Assembly (NCBI GenBank): GCA_026315105.1 | Contig: CM048745.1 | Span: 278,852,247-278,916,246 of the forward strand | Direction: 5' to 3' | Source of the DNA: Locusta migratoria | Taxonomy: Eukaryota > Arthropoda > Insecta > Orthoptera > Acrididae | DNA: 64,000 bases | In this document: positions 53,302 to 64,000 of the stretch, piece after piece | How the letters are laid out: every line of letters starts with the position of its first letter | Numbering within the stretch: position 1 is the first letter of the stretch | The notes under the pieces: generated by a model | What the model was told of the DNA's origin: nothing | Databases searched by the model: none | The model's input: only the letters and a program-made list of their open reading frames with translations | Program-made: the position numbers and the translations under genes

Positions 53302-56300
53302 GTGGCTTTGCCATGCAGTTACTGCGAACGGCTGAAAGCAAGGGGAAACTACAGTCGTTACTTCTCCCGAGAACATGCAGCTCTACTGTATGACTATATG
53401 ATGATGGCGTCTTCTTGGGTAAAATATTCCGGAGGTAGAATAGTCCCCCATTCGGATCTCCGGACGGGGTCTACTCAGGAGGATGTCGTCATCAAGAAAA
53501 ACAAAACAGGCATTCTACGGGTCGGAGCGTGGAATGTTCTAACCCTTAATCGCGTAGTTAAGCTAGAAAATTTGAAAAGAGAAATGAATAGGTTAAAGTT
53601 TAATATGGTAGGGATTAGTGAAGTTCGGTGGCAGGATGATCAGGATTTCTGGTCAGGTGATTACAGGGTTATCAATACAAAATCAGTTGGTGGTAACCCA
53701 GGAGTAGGTCTGATAATGAATAAGAAAAAAGGAATGCGGGTAAGTTACTATGAACAGGATAGTGAACGCATTATCGTAGTAAAGATAGACACGAAGCCAA
53801 CACTGACCACCGTAGTGCAAGTTTATATGCCAACTATCACGGCCGATGACGAGGATATTAAAAAAAATGTATGAGGACATAAAAGAAATAATTCAGAAAG
53901 TTAAGGGAGACGAAAACTTGATTGTGATTGGGGACTGGAACTCGGTAGTAGGAAAGGGAAGAGAAGGAAATGTAGTAGGTGAATATGGTCTGGAAAAAAG
54001 GAATGAAAGAGAAGATCGCTTGGTAGAATTTTGCGCAGAGCACAATTTAATGATCACCAATACTTGGTTTAATCATCATGAAAGAAGGCTGTATACATGG
54101 AAGAAACCAGGAGACACTGGGAGGTACCACATTGACTTTATAATGGTAAGGAATAGATTCAGATACCAGGTTCTAAACTGTAAGACATATCCAGGGGCAG
54201 ATATAGACGCTGATCATAACTTATTGGTGATGAACTGCAGATTATTACTTAAGAGACTGCAGAAAGGTAGAAAGGTTAGGAGATGCAACCTGGACAAATT
54301 GAAGGAACCATAGGTGGATGAGAGTTTCAGAGGGAGCATTAGGCAAGGATTGTCTGAAACGGGGGAAAGTTATACAGTAGAAGAAGAGAGATGGGATAGT
54401 GAAGGCAGCAGAGGACCACATCGGCAGAAGGACAAGTCCTAATAGAAAACCACGGATAACACATGATATACTGATCTTAATTGATGAGAGGAGAAAATAT
54501 AAAAATTCAGCAAGCGAAACAGGAAAAAGGGAGTACAAACGTCTGAAAAATGAGATTGACAGGAAGTGCAGACTGGCTAAGCAGGAGTGGTTAGAGGACA
54601 AATGCAGAATCGTAGAAGAATGCATAACTAGGAGAAAGATAGATACCGCCTACAGGAAAATAAAAGAGACAAGAAAGCAGCTGTATGAATATCAAGAACT
54701 CAGACGGAAAATCAGTACTAAGCAAAGAGGGGAAAGCTGAATTGTGGAAGGAATCTATAGAGGGCCTAGAGAAAGGAAATAAACTTGAAGGCAGTATTCT
54801 AGAAATGGAAGACAAAGTGGAGGACGAAGATATAGGAGATATGATACTGCGAAAAGAATTTGACAGAGCGCTGTAGGACTTGAGTCGAAACAAGGCCCCT
54901 GGAGTAGATGATATTCCGTCTGAACTGCTGATGTCGTTAGGAGAGACAGTCGTGAAAAAATTGTTCCACCTGGTATGCAAGATGTATGAAACGGAGGAAA
55001 TACCCTCCGACTTCAAGAAGAATATGGTAATTCCAATTCCAAAGAAAGCAGGTGCAGACAAATGTGAAAATTACAGAACTATCAGTTTAATAAGTCATGG
55101 TTGCAAAATACTAACACGAATTATTTATAGACGAATGGGAAAACTTGTGAAATCCGACCTCGGGGAAGATGAGTTTGGATTTAGGAGAAATTTAGAAGCA
55201 CGGGAGGCAATACTCACATTACGACGTATCTTAGAAGATAGGCTAAGGAAAGGGAAACCTACATATTTAGCGTTTGTCGATTTGGAGAAAGCTTTTGACA
55301 ATGTCGACTGGAATACACTATTCCAAATTCTTAAGGTAGCAGGAGGAAATATAGGGAGCGAAGAGTTATATTCAACCTATGCAAAAATCAAACAGAGGTT
55401 ATTAGAGTCGAAGGTCAAGAAAGGGACGCAGAGGTTGGGAAGGGAGTAAGACAGGGTTGTAGCCTTTCCCCAATGTTGTTCAATCTGTACATTGAGCAAG
55501 CAGTGAAGGAATGGAAGGAGAAATTTGGATTCAAATGTTCAAATGTTTGTAAAGCTTATAGGACTTAACTAAGGGGTTATCAGTCCCTAAACTTACAAAC
55601 TACTTATGAACTACTTACGAACTAGGACGGCACAAATATCCATGCCCGAGGGGGAATTCGAACCCCCGACCGTAGTGGCCGTGCAGACCGTGACTGAAGC
55701 GCCTCAGTCCCATCGACCACCGCGGCCGGCGAGAAATTTGGAGAGGGCATTAAAGTGCAGGGAGAAAAAATATAAACATTGCCGTTTGCGGATGACATAG
55801 TAATTCCGTTAGAGACCGCAAAAGATCTGGAAGAGCAATTGAATGGAATGGACAGTGTCTTGCAAGATATAAGATGAACATTAACAAGAGTAAAACGAAG
55901 GTAATGGAATGCAATGTCAGAAAATCAGGCGATGCTGAAGGAATTAGAGTAGGTAATGAGACAATAAAAGTAGTAGATCAATTTTGTTATTTGGGTAGCA
56001 AGACAAGTTCTGATGGCCGAAGTAAAGATATAAACTGCAGAATGGCTATGGGAAGAAAAGAGTTTCTAAAGAAGCGAAACTTGTTAACATCCAATATTAA
56101 TGTAAATGTTAGGAAGCCCTTTCTGAAAGCATTTGTCTGGAGTGTAGCATTGTATGCGAGTGAAACGTGGACGATAAGGAGTTGAGATAAAAAAATATTA
56201 GAAGCTTTTGAAATGTGGTGCTACAAACAAATGATGAAAATTAGATGGGTAGATCACGTAACTAATGAGGAGGTGCTTAACCGAATCGGGTGGAAAAGGA

Positions 56301-56464
56301 GTTTCTGGGATATCCTGACTAAGAGAAGGGATAGATTGGCAGGACACATTCTGAGACATCAAGGAATTGTCAACTTAGCATTAGAAGGAAGCGTGTGGGG
56401 TAAAAATCGTAGAGGGAGACCGGGGGACGAATATAGTAAGCAGATTGAAAATGATGTAGGTTGA
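53302..56464 (+). pseudogene. RTE LINE polyprotein pseudogene
   Basis: This would be one polyprotein with an N-terminal endonuclease and C-terminal reverse transcriptase. It begins MALPCSYCERLKARGNYSRY. The endonuclease has GAWNVLTLNR, SEVRWQDD, GDWNSVVG, RRLYTWKKPGD and DADHNLL; the usual SDH is ADH here. Then come AYRKIKETRKQLYEYQE (unbroken here, unlike copy 1), NKAPGVDDIPSELL, GFRRNLEAREAI, FVDLEKAFDNVDW and, after the SINE, CYLGSK and MWCYKQMMKIRW. It is broken by at least five frame changes (near 53865, 54315, 54740, 54874 and 55440) and by the SINE. Motif C survives only as FADD-like PFADDIV near 55790. Confidence 0.92.
55530..55730 (-). repeat. SINE-A copy inside RTE LINE
   Basis: This is a full reverse-strand copy. 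The TSD is a perfect gagaaatttgga (55518-55529 and 55731-55742). Confidence 0.96.
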
Positions 56465-56567
56465 CAACGTATTCTCAGATGAAGTGACTTGCACAGGACA
56501 GGGTAGCGTGGAGAGCTGCATCAAATCAGTCTACGGACTGAAGAGCACAACAACAACAGGTATCACG

Positions 56568-58411
56568 ATGAAGTTTCGTGTTATCAAAAGTGGGGAAAGT
56601 GTGACAAGTCGCAGATTAACAATCTAAGTCTGATTGAGAAGGTTTGTATCCCTAATCTCCACTTCTACAGAAAAATACATTTGTTAAGTCGAGTTCAAAC
56701 ACACAAATTATATTGTGCCCCAACTGGAGGCGCGGCAATAGTATTTAGATGCAGCTGGCCGGTTGTGAGAATTCGTAACACCAATAAAACCTGGCAGTAA
56801 GTAAAGAAACGTAACTGTATCTATCAAATGTAGTTCCTTATGTAATGTTTGTTGTCGTCGTCTTCGTCCTCAGCCCTCCCCCCCGCCCCCATCAAATAAT
56901 ACTTCATACTTCAAGTCGGTTTCTTTCTTTCTTTCTTTTTTTTTTTTTTCCATGTAAAATGTCAACAATTTATAAACTCTTTACTTCCGGTATTGAATTT
57001 TAAAATTTGTCAATAATCAATCTGTTATGCTTCGGAAACTACAATTTGACTTACAAAAAGGAAAATATCGATTTATATTGCTGGCAGTCGATGTTTATCG
57101 ATGTTTAGATAAGTATCTGAATATGTGGATGCAACCATTTAATGAATTCTCTTGTTTTCATAGGCTCGATTTTCAAGATAAGAAATGTGGACAGTTTAAT
57201 GAACTTGTTAAAAATGCACAGTTCTTTGCAGTGGAGTTTGTGTTGTGAGGTGATTGTCCTTAACACAACTACAAGGGACAAAAGAGAGAGAGAATATATA
57301 ACTGTGACTCTTCAAAAGGGATTCGAAATGTAATATTTTATTTTAAACATTTGAATTGTGTCAGCACGAGGAACTTTCAAAAAGGATTCAGCACAATGTA
57401 AAATATACAGAGGACCTGGGTCCTGATGTAAAATGTAGGTATGTCCAATTCGTGTAATATTATTTCTTTTTTGTTTGTTGTGTAATAAATTTAAAATGCC
57501 GAAAATGACCTCTATTTTCATCCTAAAATATAGAAAATGCCCTCATTTTTGCATTCCAAAATCTGGTAACCCTAAGTCAGAACCACTCCGATCAAATCTT
57601 TTCAGGAGTGTTGGATTTACCCCATTTACAGGGTCTACAAAATCGGATTTCGTTAACCGATTTCCCAATTCTGCTTTCGGTTGGTCATGTAACTGGTGAA
57701 ACAAACAACAAATTTAAAAAAATTAAAAAATGATTCTGGAAACCCGGTTCTGTAAAATGGTTTTCCAATTTCACAAGAGATTTTCGGGCCCATGCAAACG
57801 CAACCGTTTTTGAAATGTTCTTGCCTTATGGGCAGAGTGACATTTTCTGCAATGAAAGCGAAGTACATATATTAAACCAACCATGAAACGACAAACAGCA
57901 ATTGTGTTGCCTAAATCAGGAACTGAAACAGCTGTTTCCCAAACGCCATAGTTGACTGGGATAACAAATCCGTTTCTGGCCTTGCATTTTCACTCTTCCG
58001 ATTGCCACAGTGTAAAAAATGTTGACCGTATACAGGACAACCCACATCATTTTATCAACTTTTTTTTCCTTGCAGGGTTTCCATTGCTTGTGAAAATCGA
58101 GAATGCCCTATTTTCATTCTGCGTAAGTTTTTAGTTACATAACACTTCCCACTCTATTTTGAAGAAAGCGTACGTTTTAAAGTTCTGATTTTTTTTCACA
58201 TGATAGTAGTGTATTTTAGCTTTCTAATAAAACATTAACCTTTTCCTAATTCGTAACAGTCATTTCAAATGATTTTTTTTTTCAAGTATGTGTACCTAAC
58301 TTATTCAAAAAGTTCGATAGCGGGTACCTTAGTCGTTGCATTTCAGATTTAAACCATACATTACAGCGAGTGAAATAGAACTAAAAGTACAGAAAAGTTT
58401 TTGAAAGGGTT
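56568..58411. other. Unassigned DNA, partly related to the 25.5 kb tandem repeat
   Basis: At about 57475-57585, TTTTCATCCTAAAATATAG and CCAAAATCTGGTAACCC are the inverted complement of the 25517-26580 repeat unit, though diverged. The rest (57600-58400) has no gene or repeat that I recognise. Confidence 0.5.
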
Positions 58412-58419
58412 GTCGCCAT

Positions 58420-60238
58420 TAGGGCGACCAACTCTCCCGTATTATAAGGGTTCTCCCGTATTTTAGCCCTTTATTTTGAAATCCCCCGTCTCCCTTATTG
58501 TCCACCTTTTTCTGTCGTATATTTCGTCAGTGATCGCTTTTACAATACGAAACAAGTCTGGTACTATCGGTTGCTGAAATTCTCTCATCGAGATATCTCG
58601 GGCAACTTTCCTTGTAATGATCGATATTATTGTCGATTACAAGGAGGTTAGAATCGATTACTATTCGTGATTTTACAGCCTTTGGAATGCAATACTGCCA
58701 ACACAAGAATGCGCTCGCGTCGTACCGACCAGCAATTAAGCTTATTATTCCATAACAGCACACGGAAGTTGTGACTCGCGAAAGCGGATTATAGACACTC
58801 TGAAGTTTAAACAGAAGCGTTTCATTAGTTACTTCTCAATTGACTCGCACAACACATTTCGAAACGCTTCGATAAAATCAGTACTGATAGACCCATGTAG
58901 TTGTTGTACATATCAGAAAACATAACAAAACATGCTTAGGACACATCAGCATATCACATATTTCAGTGACATTTAGTCAGGAAGCTGTCAGTGTATCTTA
59001 TGTAAGAACGATCGAGAAACTGAACGTTTCGTATTTACAGAATTAATACGAACAAATAAGGAAAAATGAAGTCTTTTAATTTATTCATCATACATAAAAG
59101 ACGTTATTTTAATTTAGATTGAAAACAAACGATCTGTTTTTGTTATAATAATTTGTTGTTTATTTACGAATTAGTTTCCGGTTTATTACACCATCTTCAG
59201 GTAAACATTTGACACGATTCGACAAGAAACGCTAGTGTTTATGTTGCAAACATGTTAAATAGTACACATAAAACTAGTGGCCGGCCGCGGTGGCCGAGGG
59301 GACTAAGGCGCTCCAGTCACGGTCTGCACGGCCACTACGGTCGGGGGTTTCTAATCCCCCCCTCGGGCATGGATATTTGTGCCGTCCTAGTTCGTAAGTA
59401 GTTCATAAGTAGTTTGTAAGTTTAGGGACTGATGAGCCCGTAGTTAAGTCCCATAGACTATACAAACATTTGAACATTTTTGAAAACTGGTGTTCTTTAT
59501 TTATGACATTAGTTGTTGTCAGATTCATTTCTCGCCATGTAGGTTTATGGTGTGTGATAAATGCCTTCTAATTTAGAATTGTACACTCTGAAACACGTTA
59601 CATACTTATTATTATTTCATTCTAAGCTGCGGTACCAATAAAAAAATCCCTCAAACATTAAAAAAAAAAAAAAAAAATATTTTTTATTGAAACTTAAGCT
59701 GTTAATGGCTACCGGGAACTTACTAAAAATAAAGATAAAACAAAGAGTTATAAACGATTCCTCACCCCCCCCCCCCTCCCTTTTTGACTAAAGTAAGTGA
59801 TTTAAAGTCTTCTGCAGATTGTTTTTATTGCTGTGTGTACTGAGATCATAGCTATGGTAGGAGACTTTGTTAAGGTATTAATATACTCTGGAGCAACAGT
59901 TCGTTAAGAAATTACTATATTCTGGAGCAACAGTCAGTTAATCTAGTTATTTGAATAGGATTTGGCATACTGTTCTTGAATTTACTCAAGAAAAAAGTTG
60001 TATTAACGCCATTGCATTCTTAAAAAGTTTTTCTCAAGTTGTATAGATATTCCAAAATGTATGAGTAAAAGTAAGCAAAGTAGATCTGATTTTTCATGTT
60101 TACATTTCCATTGTCATTAATTCCAGGCAAAAATTAAACGTTGCGTAGTTGAAATTTACTGTGCTTAAATCTCCCTTATAATTACGCTCAGATTTTGGAC
60201 ATCTCCCTTAAACCCGTGATAAAATGTTGGTCGCCCTG
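58420..60238. mobile_element. hAT-like TIR element
   Basis: The ends are TAGGGCGACCAAC and GTTGGTCGCCCTG, with CTCCCGTATT and CTCCCTTAA motifs just inside. The TSD is 8 bases, gtcgccat (58412-58419) against gtcgcaat (60239-60246), with one mismatch. Excluding its SINE it is about 1.6 kb. No transposase is recognised; the minus frame at 58527-58763 has no clear motif. It may be a non-autonomous derivative. Confidence 0.6.
59280..59482 (+). repeat. SINE-A copy inside the hAT-like element
   Basis: This is a full-length plus-strand copy, but with a damaged B box (GGGTTTCTAATCCCC). The TSD is aaaactagtg (59270-59279) against aaaactggtg (59483-59492). Confidence 0.93.
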
Positions 60239-60246
60239 GTCGCAAT

Positions 60247-60567
60247 GAACCTTTCTTGTTTAACGAATAATTGCGTGTTAATATCCATGTCGTCATCACT
60301 CTCTACCTGTTCGTCCCCTTCTTCCCTATCTACATCAATTTCCTCCGCTTGTTTTGTCTCCACTTATATCTAACCCAGAGCCATGTTCAGTGTTATGTTC
60401 AAAATAGATGTCCGAAAGTTCTTGACCGAATGTTTTGAAATTTTAACACAAGCGAATATAATTTTTTGGATTGTGTCATATATGAATTTATACAAATTTT
60501 ATAATGGGTAAACGTTGATACGAAAAATTACAAAAGTAATATATGTATAGGTTTTACACAATATATT
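60247..60567. other. Short unassigned stretch
   Basis: No feature is recognised. Confidence 0.55.
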
Positions 60568-60657
60568 GCCGGCCGCGGTGGCCGAGGTGACTGAGGCGCT
60601 CCAGTCACGGTTAGCACGGCCACTACGGTCGGGGGTTCGAATCCCCCCTCGGGCATG
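60568..60657 (+). repeat. SINE-A head, cut by a Jockey LINE
   Basis: Only the tRNA-like head of SINE-A is present (up to CTCGGGCATG). From 60658 the sequence changes to LINE 5' leader, so the LINE inserted into this SINE. The SINE tail should reappear beyond the window. Confidence 0.92.
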
Positions 60658-61054
60658 CCCCTCAGGGGCTCAGCATTAATTTGCTGAGTACGGGCTTGGC
60701 GAACCCTGGGTCCTGAGCTGTGGGCTGTGTCGCGCCAACAGTCCGCTACACCGTAAGCTCTGTGCGTGCCTCAACGACCATCGTTCGGCGCGACGGTGGA
60801 ACGTTGTACGTTTCAGAGCCCGGGGATCTTGGCTTAATCGCCCGGGTCGCGAGGACGGTACAAACCTCTATAAAAAAAAACCTCAATCTCAAGGTGTGCT
60901 ACGTGCCGAGGAGATGCATGGCTGTTGAGATTGAACAGCCGCTAGCGAGCAACCTCTGAGGAACCTGCCGCACCTCAGTTGTACAAGGCTTACCCAGGCA
61001 AGCGGGGCTCTGCCTGGGTGGACCCTTAGTTCCCTAGCTGCTCGTGGGACGAGA

Positions 61055-62566
61055 ATGAAACGAGCAAGTAATAGCGTCGCCACACGCAAACCTGGCGTTT
61101 CTAAGCGTGGTAGAAGAGACTTTAATGCCGCACAATATGACCCCCAATCGTTCCCTTCCCTGGCTACCCCATGGGAGGAACGACGGGCAAAAGACAGGGT
61201 TGAGCCTTACTCCCCCAAAATTTCTTGTATGTGCCAGAAATGATGGGGATACGTTCAGCAATACTAAGCCACTCTTCTTTGTCGAGAACTTAGAAGATAA
61301 GTTTGGCGAAGTTTCGGGGCTGTCTAAGATGAGAAGCGGTGCAATCCTCATTGAAGCGGCGTCCCCAGCACAGTCACGGGCGCTTCTGGCCTGTGATAAG
61401 CTGGGAGATGTTCCTGTGACAGTCACCCCTCACAAAAGTCTTAATATGGTTCAGGGGATTATTTACCATCGCGATCTCCTGCTGCAGTCAGACGACGAAT
61501 TACGCGCCTACCTAGAACGGCGAGGTGTCCACTTCGTCAGGCGCATCTTTAGGGGATCTAAGGAGAACAAGGTAGCCACCGGTGCCTTCATCCTGGCCTT
61601 TGAGGGCGATTCTTTGCCCGAAAACGTCAAGGTTATGGTCTACCGGTGCGATGTAAAACCTTATATTCCTCCTCCGATGCGGTGCTTCAAATGCTGGAAA
61701 TTTGGGCACATGTCCTCCAGGTGCAATTCCAGCTCCACCTGTAGAGAATGCGGGCGTCCATCCCATCCGGACGCTCCTTGTGCTCCTCCTCCTATATGTG
61801 TAAACTGCGGACAGCACCACCCTCCTTGCTCGCCTAACTGCACAGTGCTCCATAAAGAGAGAAAAATTATGGAGTATAAAACCATGGACAAACTGTCGTA
61901 CAACGAGGCCAAGAAGAAGTTCGAGCGATTGCACCCAATAGCATTAAAGACGTCATTTGCGAGTGTCAGGTCGTCACCTTTTTTTTCGGTGACGACGGTC
62001 CCCACATCTGTGCCAACTTCTGTGGGCCCTCAGGGCTGTAAAGCTCCATCAGCCCCCTCGATGGTTGGGGGCTCTCCACCATGTGCTCCCCCCACTACAT
62101 CTCCTGGGGGAGCACATCCCCCCACACCATCGGGGACAACGGTCCCCGTCACTCAGCCGGAGAAGCAACAACTTCCTCCGGCTCCTCTCGCTCGGAAGGG
62201 ATCCCTTGGGATGCTCCCTTCCGAGGCATCTCAGAGTACCACGGAGGGTCCCAGCCTACGGCTGTCGGACTCGCACGCCCTTGGTCAAAGGGGTCCGCGC
62301 TCTACGTCGGGCCCTGACACCGTCTCTGAGAAGCCCTCTCAGTCCTTAAAACCGAAGGGACAGCGAGAGGAAAAGAAGAAGAAGCTGAAGAAAAAGGAAT
62401 CTTCTGTGGCTCTAAAGCCACGCCTTGTCACATCTTCTGCTTCTGATGACGAGTTGGAGATCCTTGCATCCCCAAGGATCTCGCTCTCCTGGACTCTCCA
62501 GAACCAATGGTCCTGGATCCAGTCGGAACACATTCGACAGCAGCAGGTAGTGAACCTATGGACTAA
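61055..62566 (+). pseudogene. Jockey ORF1 (zinc-knuckle nucleic-acid-binding protein), frameshifted
   Basis: ORF1 products of Jockey LINEs coat the element's RNA. The likely N-terminus is MKRASNSVATRKPGVSKRG at 61055; after a shift near 61220 the frame becomes that of the ORF open from 61107. An RNA-binding-like region with FFVENLEDKFGEVSG is followed by three zinc knuckles near residues 190-250 of that frame: CFKCWKFGHMSSRC, CRECGRPSHPDAPC and CVNCGQHHPPC. A Pro/Ser-rich linker follows. A second shift near 62470 moves the end into the frame DLALLDSPEPMVLD, finishing at TAA 62564-62566. The start at 61055 is my choice because it gives a normal basic N-terminus. Confidence 0.85.
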
Positions 62567-62582
62567 TGATCCCTATCCTATC

Positions 62583-64000
62583 ATGGCCTCTCCAGTCAGC
62601 ACTAATCAAATTCTCCAGTGGAATTGTGGTGGTTTTTGGCAGAGTTACGGCAGCTTCTCGCCACTTCACCTGCACTGTGCGTTGCCCTGCAGGAGACCTG
62701 GTTCCCCCCGACGCGATGTCCTGCCTTACGAGGCTATCGGGGATATTACTGGAATCGCACAGTTTATGACAGGGTTTCAGGTGGAGTCTGTATTTTTGTC
62801 CTTTCATCTGCATACAGTGAGTCTATTGCTCTCCAAACGCCTTTAGAAGTTGTGGCAGTCAGAGTGAAGACTACAATCGACCTCACCATTTGCAGTGTAT
62901 ACCTGCCCCCAGACGACGTAGTACCCCAACATGTGTTGGCGGCGCTGATTTCTCAGCTCCCCTCACCTTTCTTACTTCTGGGGGATTTTAACGCCCACAA
63001 CCCCCTGTGGGGAGGTACTACGATTACTGGCCGTGGCAGAGACGTTGAGAGTTTATTCTCTCAGCTTGACCTCTGCATTTTAAATACAGGTGCTGCCACA
63101 CACTTCAGTGTGGCTCACGGCACTTACTCTGCAATTGATCTGTCGGTATGTAGTCCTGGCCTTTTACCGTCAGTCCACTGGAGAGTGCATGATGACTTGT
63201 GTGGTAGTGACCATTTCCCGATATTCCTTTCACTACCACAGCCTCAGTCCCCTGGACGTTTGCCCAGATGGGCTCTTAACAAAGCTAACTGGAAGGAGTT
63301 TACTCCCGCTGCAAAGATTGGCCCTCCATCGGATGTCAGCATAGATGAGGTGACTGAGAGTCTCACCGCAGCCATTATCTCTGTGGCTGAACGTACGGTC
63401 CCTAGCTCTTCTGGATCCCCTCGGCGGAGGACGGTGCCCTGGTGGTCGCCAGAGATCACTGAGGCTATTAGGGATCGAAGGCGTGCACTCCAGCGTCATA
63501 AGAGACGCCCGTCCTTGGAGAACCTCATTGCGTTCAAGCGGCTCCGTGCACGAGCACGTCTGTTAATTAAACGTCGTAAACAAGAGTGTTGGGAACGGTA
63601 TGTGTCCACCATTGGCACATGTACCTCTCCATCCCAGGTCTGGCAGAAGATCAGACGCCTCCATGGTTACCAGAGTGCTTCAGGCGTGCCAGGGATTTCT
63701 ATGAATGGAGTAGTTTGTACGGACCCAGATGCCATTGCTGAACATCTAGCTGAGCACTATGCTCGGAGTTCTGCATATGTGAATTACCCGCCAACCTTTC
63801 GTACCGTGAAAGAGCGGGAAAAACGGAAGCGACTCTCCTTCTCGACCCGCCGAATTGAATCCTACAACGCTCCATTCAGTGAATGGGAATTCCTCGGTGC
63901 CCTTGCACATAGTCCCGATACCAGCCCTGGGCCAGATCGCATTCATAACCAGATGCTGAAACACCTATCAGTGCCGTCTATACGAACCATCTTATCCGTC
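62583..64000 (+). CDS. Jockey ORF2 (endonuclease / reverse transcriptase), partial
   Basis: The ATG at 62583 gives MASPVSTNQILQWNCGG; a one-base shift near 62635 moves the frame, and from 62639 it stays open to the window end. The endonuclease has QWNCGG, LQETWFPP, SVYLPP, LLLGDFNAHNPLWGG, AIDLSVCS and CGSDHFPIFLS (Asn, Glu, Asp and His positions all present). It is followed by WALNKANWKEF, PWWSPEITEAIRDRRRAL and SPDTSPGPDRIHNQML, the start of the RT fingers. The RT catalytic core lies outside. Apart from the early shift there is no stop in about 450 codons, so it is young or very recently active. Confidence 0.9.

Larger units (their letters stand above)
53088..56557 (+). mobile_element. Full-length RTE-type LINE (copy 2)
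   Basis: This is the second full-length copy of the family at 3115-6407, on the plus strand. Its 5' leader (53088-53301, with TGAACCACAGACATTGCCGAG) matches base for base over long stretches. The TSD is aggaatcacg (53078-53087) against aggtatcacg (56558-56567). A SINE-A sits at 55530-55730. Without the SINE it is about 3.26 kb, close to copy 1. Confidence 0.94.
60658..64000 (+). mobile_element. Jockey-clade LINE, truncated by the window edge
   Basis: It begins CCCCTCAGGGGCTCAGCATT, with a GC-rich 5' leader of about 400 bases. ORF1 (nucleic-acid-binding) ends near 62566, and ORF2 (endonuclease and RT) starts at 62583. The order and the ORF1 zinc knuckles fit the Jockey clade. It is the least decayed LINE here and is probably much longer. 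Confidence 0.92.

Noticed and set aside
1035..60657. Individual SINE-A heads as genuine tRNA genes
   Set aside because: They have A and B boxes but no complete cloverleaf, and all are joined to the same SINE tail with TSDs.
1..64000. CRISPR arrays, operons, bacterial-type defence systems
   Set aside because: The sequence is eukaryotic, with no regularly spaced direct repeats of CRISPR type and no clusters of prokaryotic-type genes.

Overview
This is a eukaryotic, AT-rich, repeat-saturated window, most probably from the nuclear genome of an orthopteran insect (a grasshopper or locust, possibly Schistocerca-like). The basis for that guess is the repeat repertoire: dense tRNA-derived SINEs with a shared tail, RTE-type and Jockey-type LINEs, Penelope-like elements, mariner, Tc1, hAT and PIF/Harbinger DNA transposons, and Helitrons. 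I did not identify any intact host protein-coding gene. Almost every long reading frame belongs to a transposable element, and most are broken. The species assignment is inference; no database was searched. The family names SINE-A to SINE-E are mine.

Layout. 1-3076: an RTE LINE fragment, then two Penelope-like (PLE) pieces head to head, interrupted by a SINE-A that is itself interrupted by a Helitron. 3077-6600: a SINE-A split by a nearly full-length RTE LINE, each with its own target-site duplication (TSD). 6600-13275: sparse SINEs in otherwise unassigned DNA. 13275-17101: an old TIR element (hAT-like) filled by SINEs and a complete but dead mariner. 17395-22040: foldback elements, two hAT-type MITEs and a CR1/L2-like LINE. 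24800-26580: a CpG-rich block with promoter-like motifs next to a four-unit tandem repeat. 26605-29027: a second, longer Helitron of the same family. 29271-34600: a TIR element, LINE and PLE fragments, a large TA-rich palindrome and a Tc1 fossil. 34600-43500: SINEs, a palindrome with hammerhead-like motifs in both arms, and long unassigned stretches. 43500-48060: a truncated RTE LINE, a minisatellite and SINEs. 48480-50330: a PIF/Harbinger remnant inside an inverted SINE-C pair, and a LINE 3' fragment. 51490-56570: a second PLE family and a second full-length RTE LINE. 58420-60238: a hAT-like element with a nested SINE. 60568-64000: a Jockey-clade LINE whose second reading frame is still open at the window edge.

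How the parts relate. The autonomous families here (RTE, Jockey, CR1/L2-like, PLE) are likely sources of retroposition machinery, and the SINEs are the commonest passengers. Many insertions carry clean TSDs, so the nesting order can be read directly. Examples are Helitron into SINE into PLE, RTE into SINE, SINE into mariner into an older TIR element, and Harbinger into SINE-C with SINE-A inside the Harbinger. The most interesting recurring signal is a hammerhead-ribozyme-like core (CTGANGA, a stem, then GAAA and a UH cleavage triplet). It occurs at PLE ends and again, in mirrored pairs, inside several long palindromic elements that do not look like ordinary MITEs.
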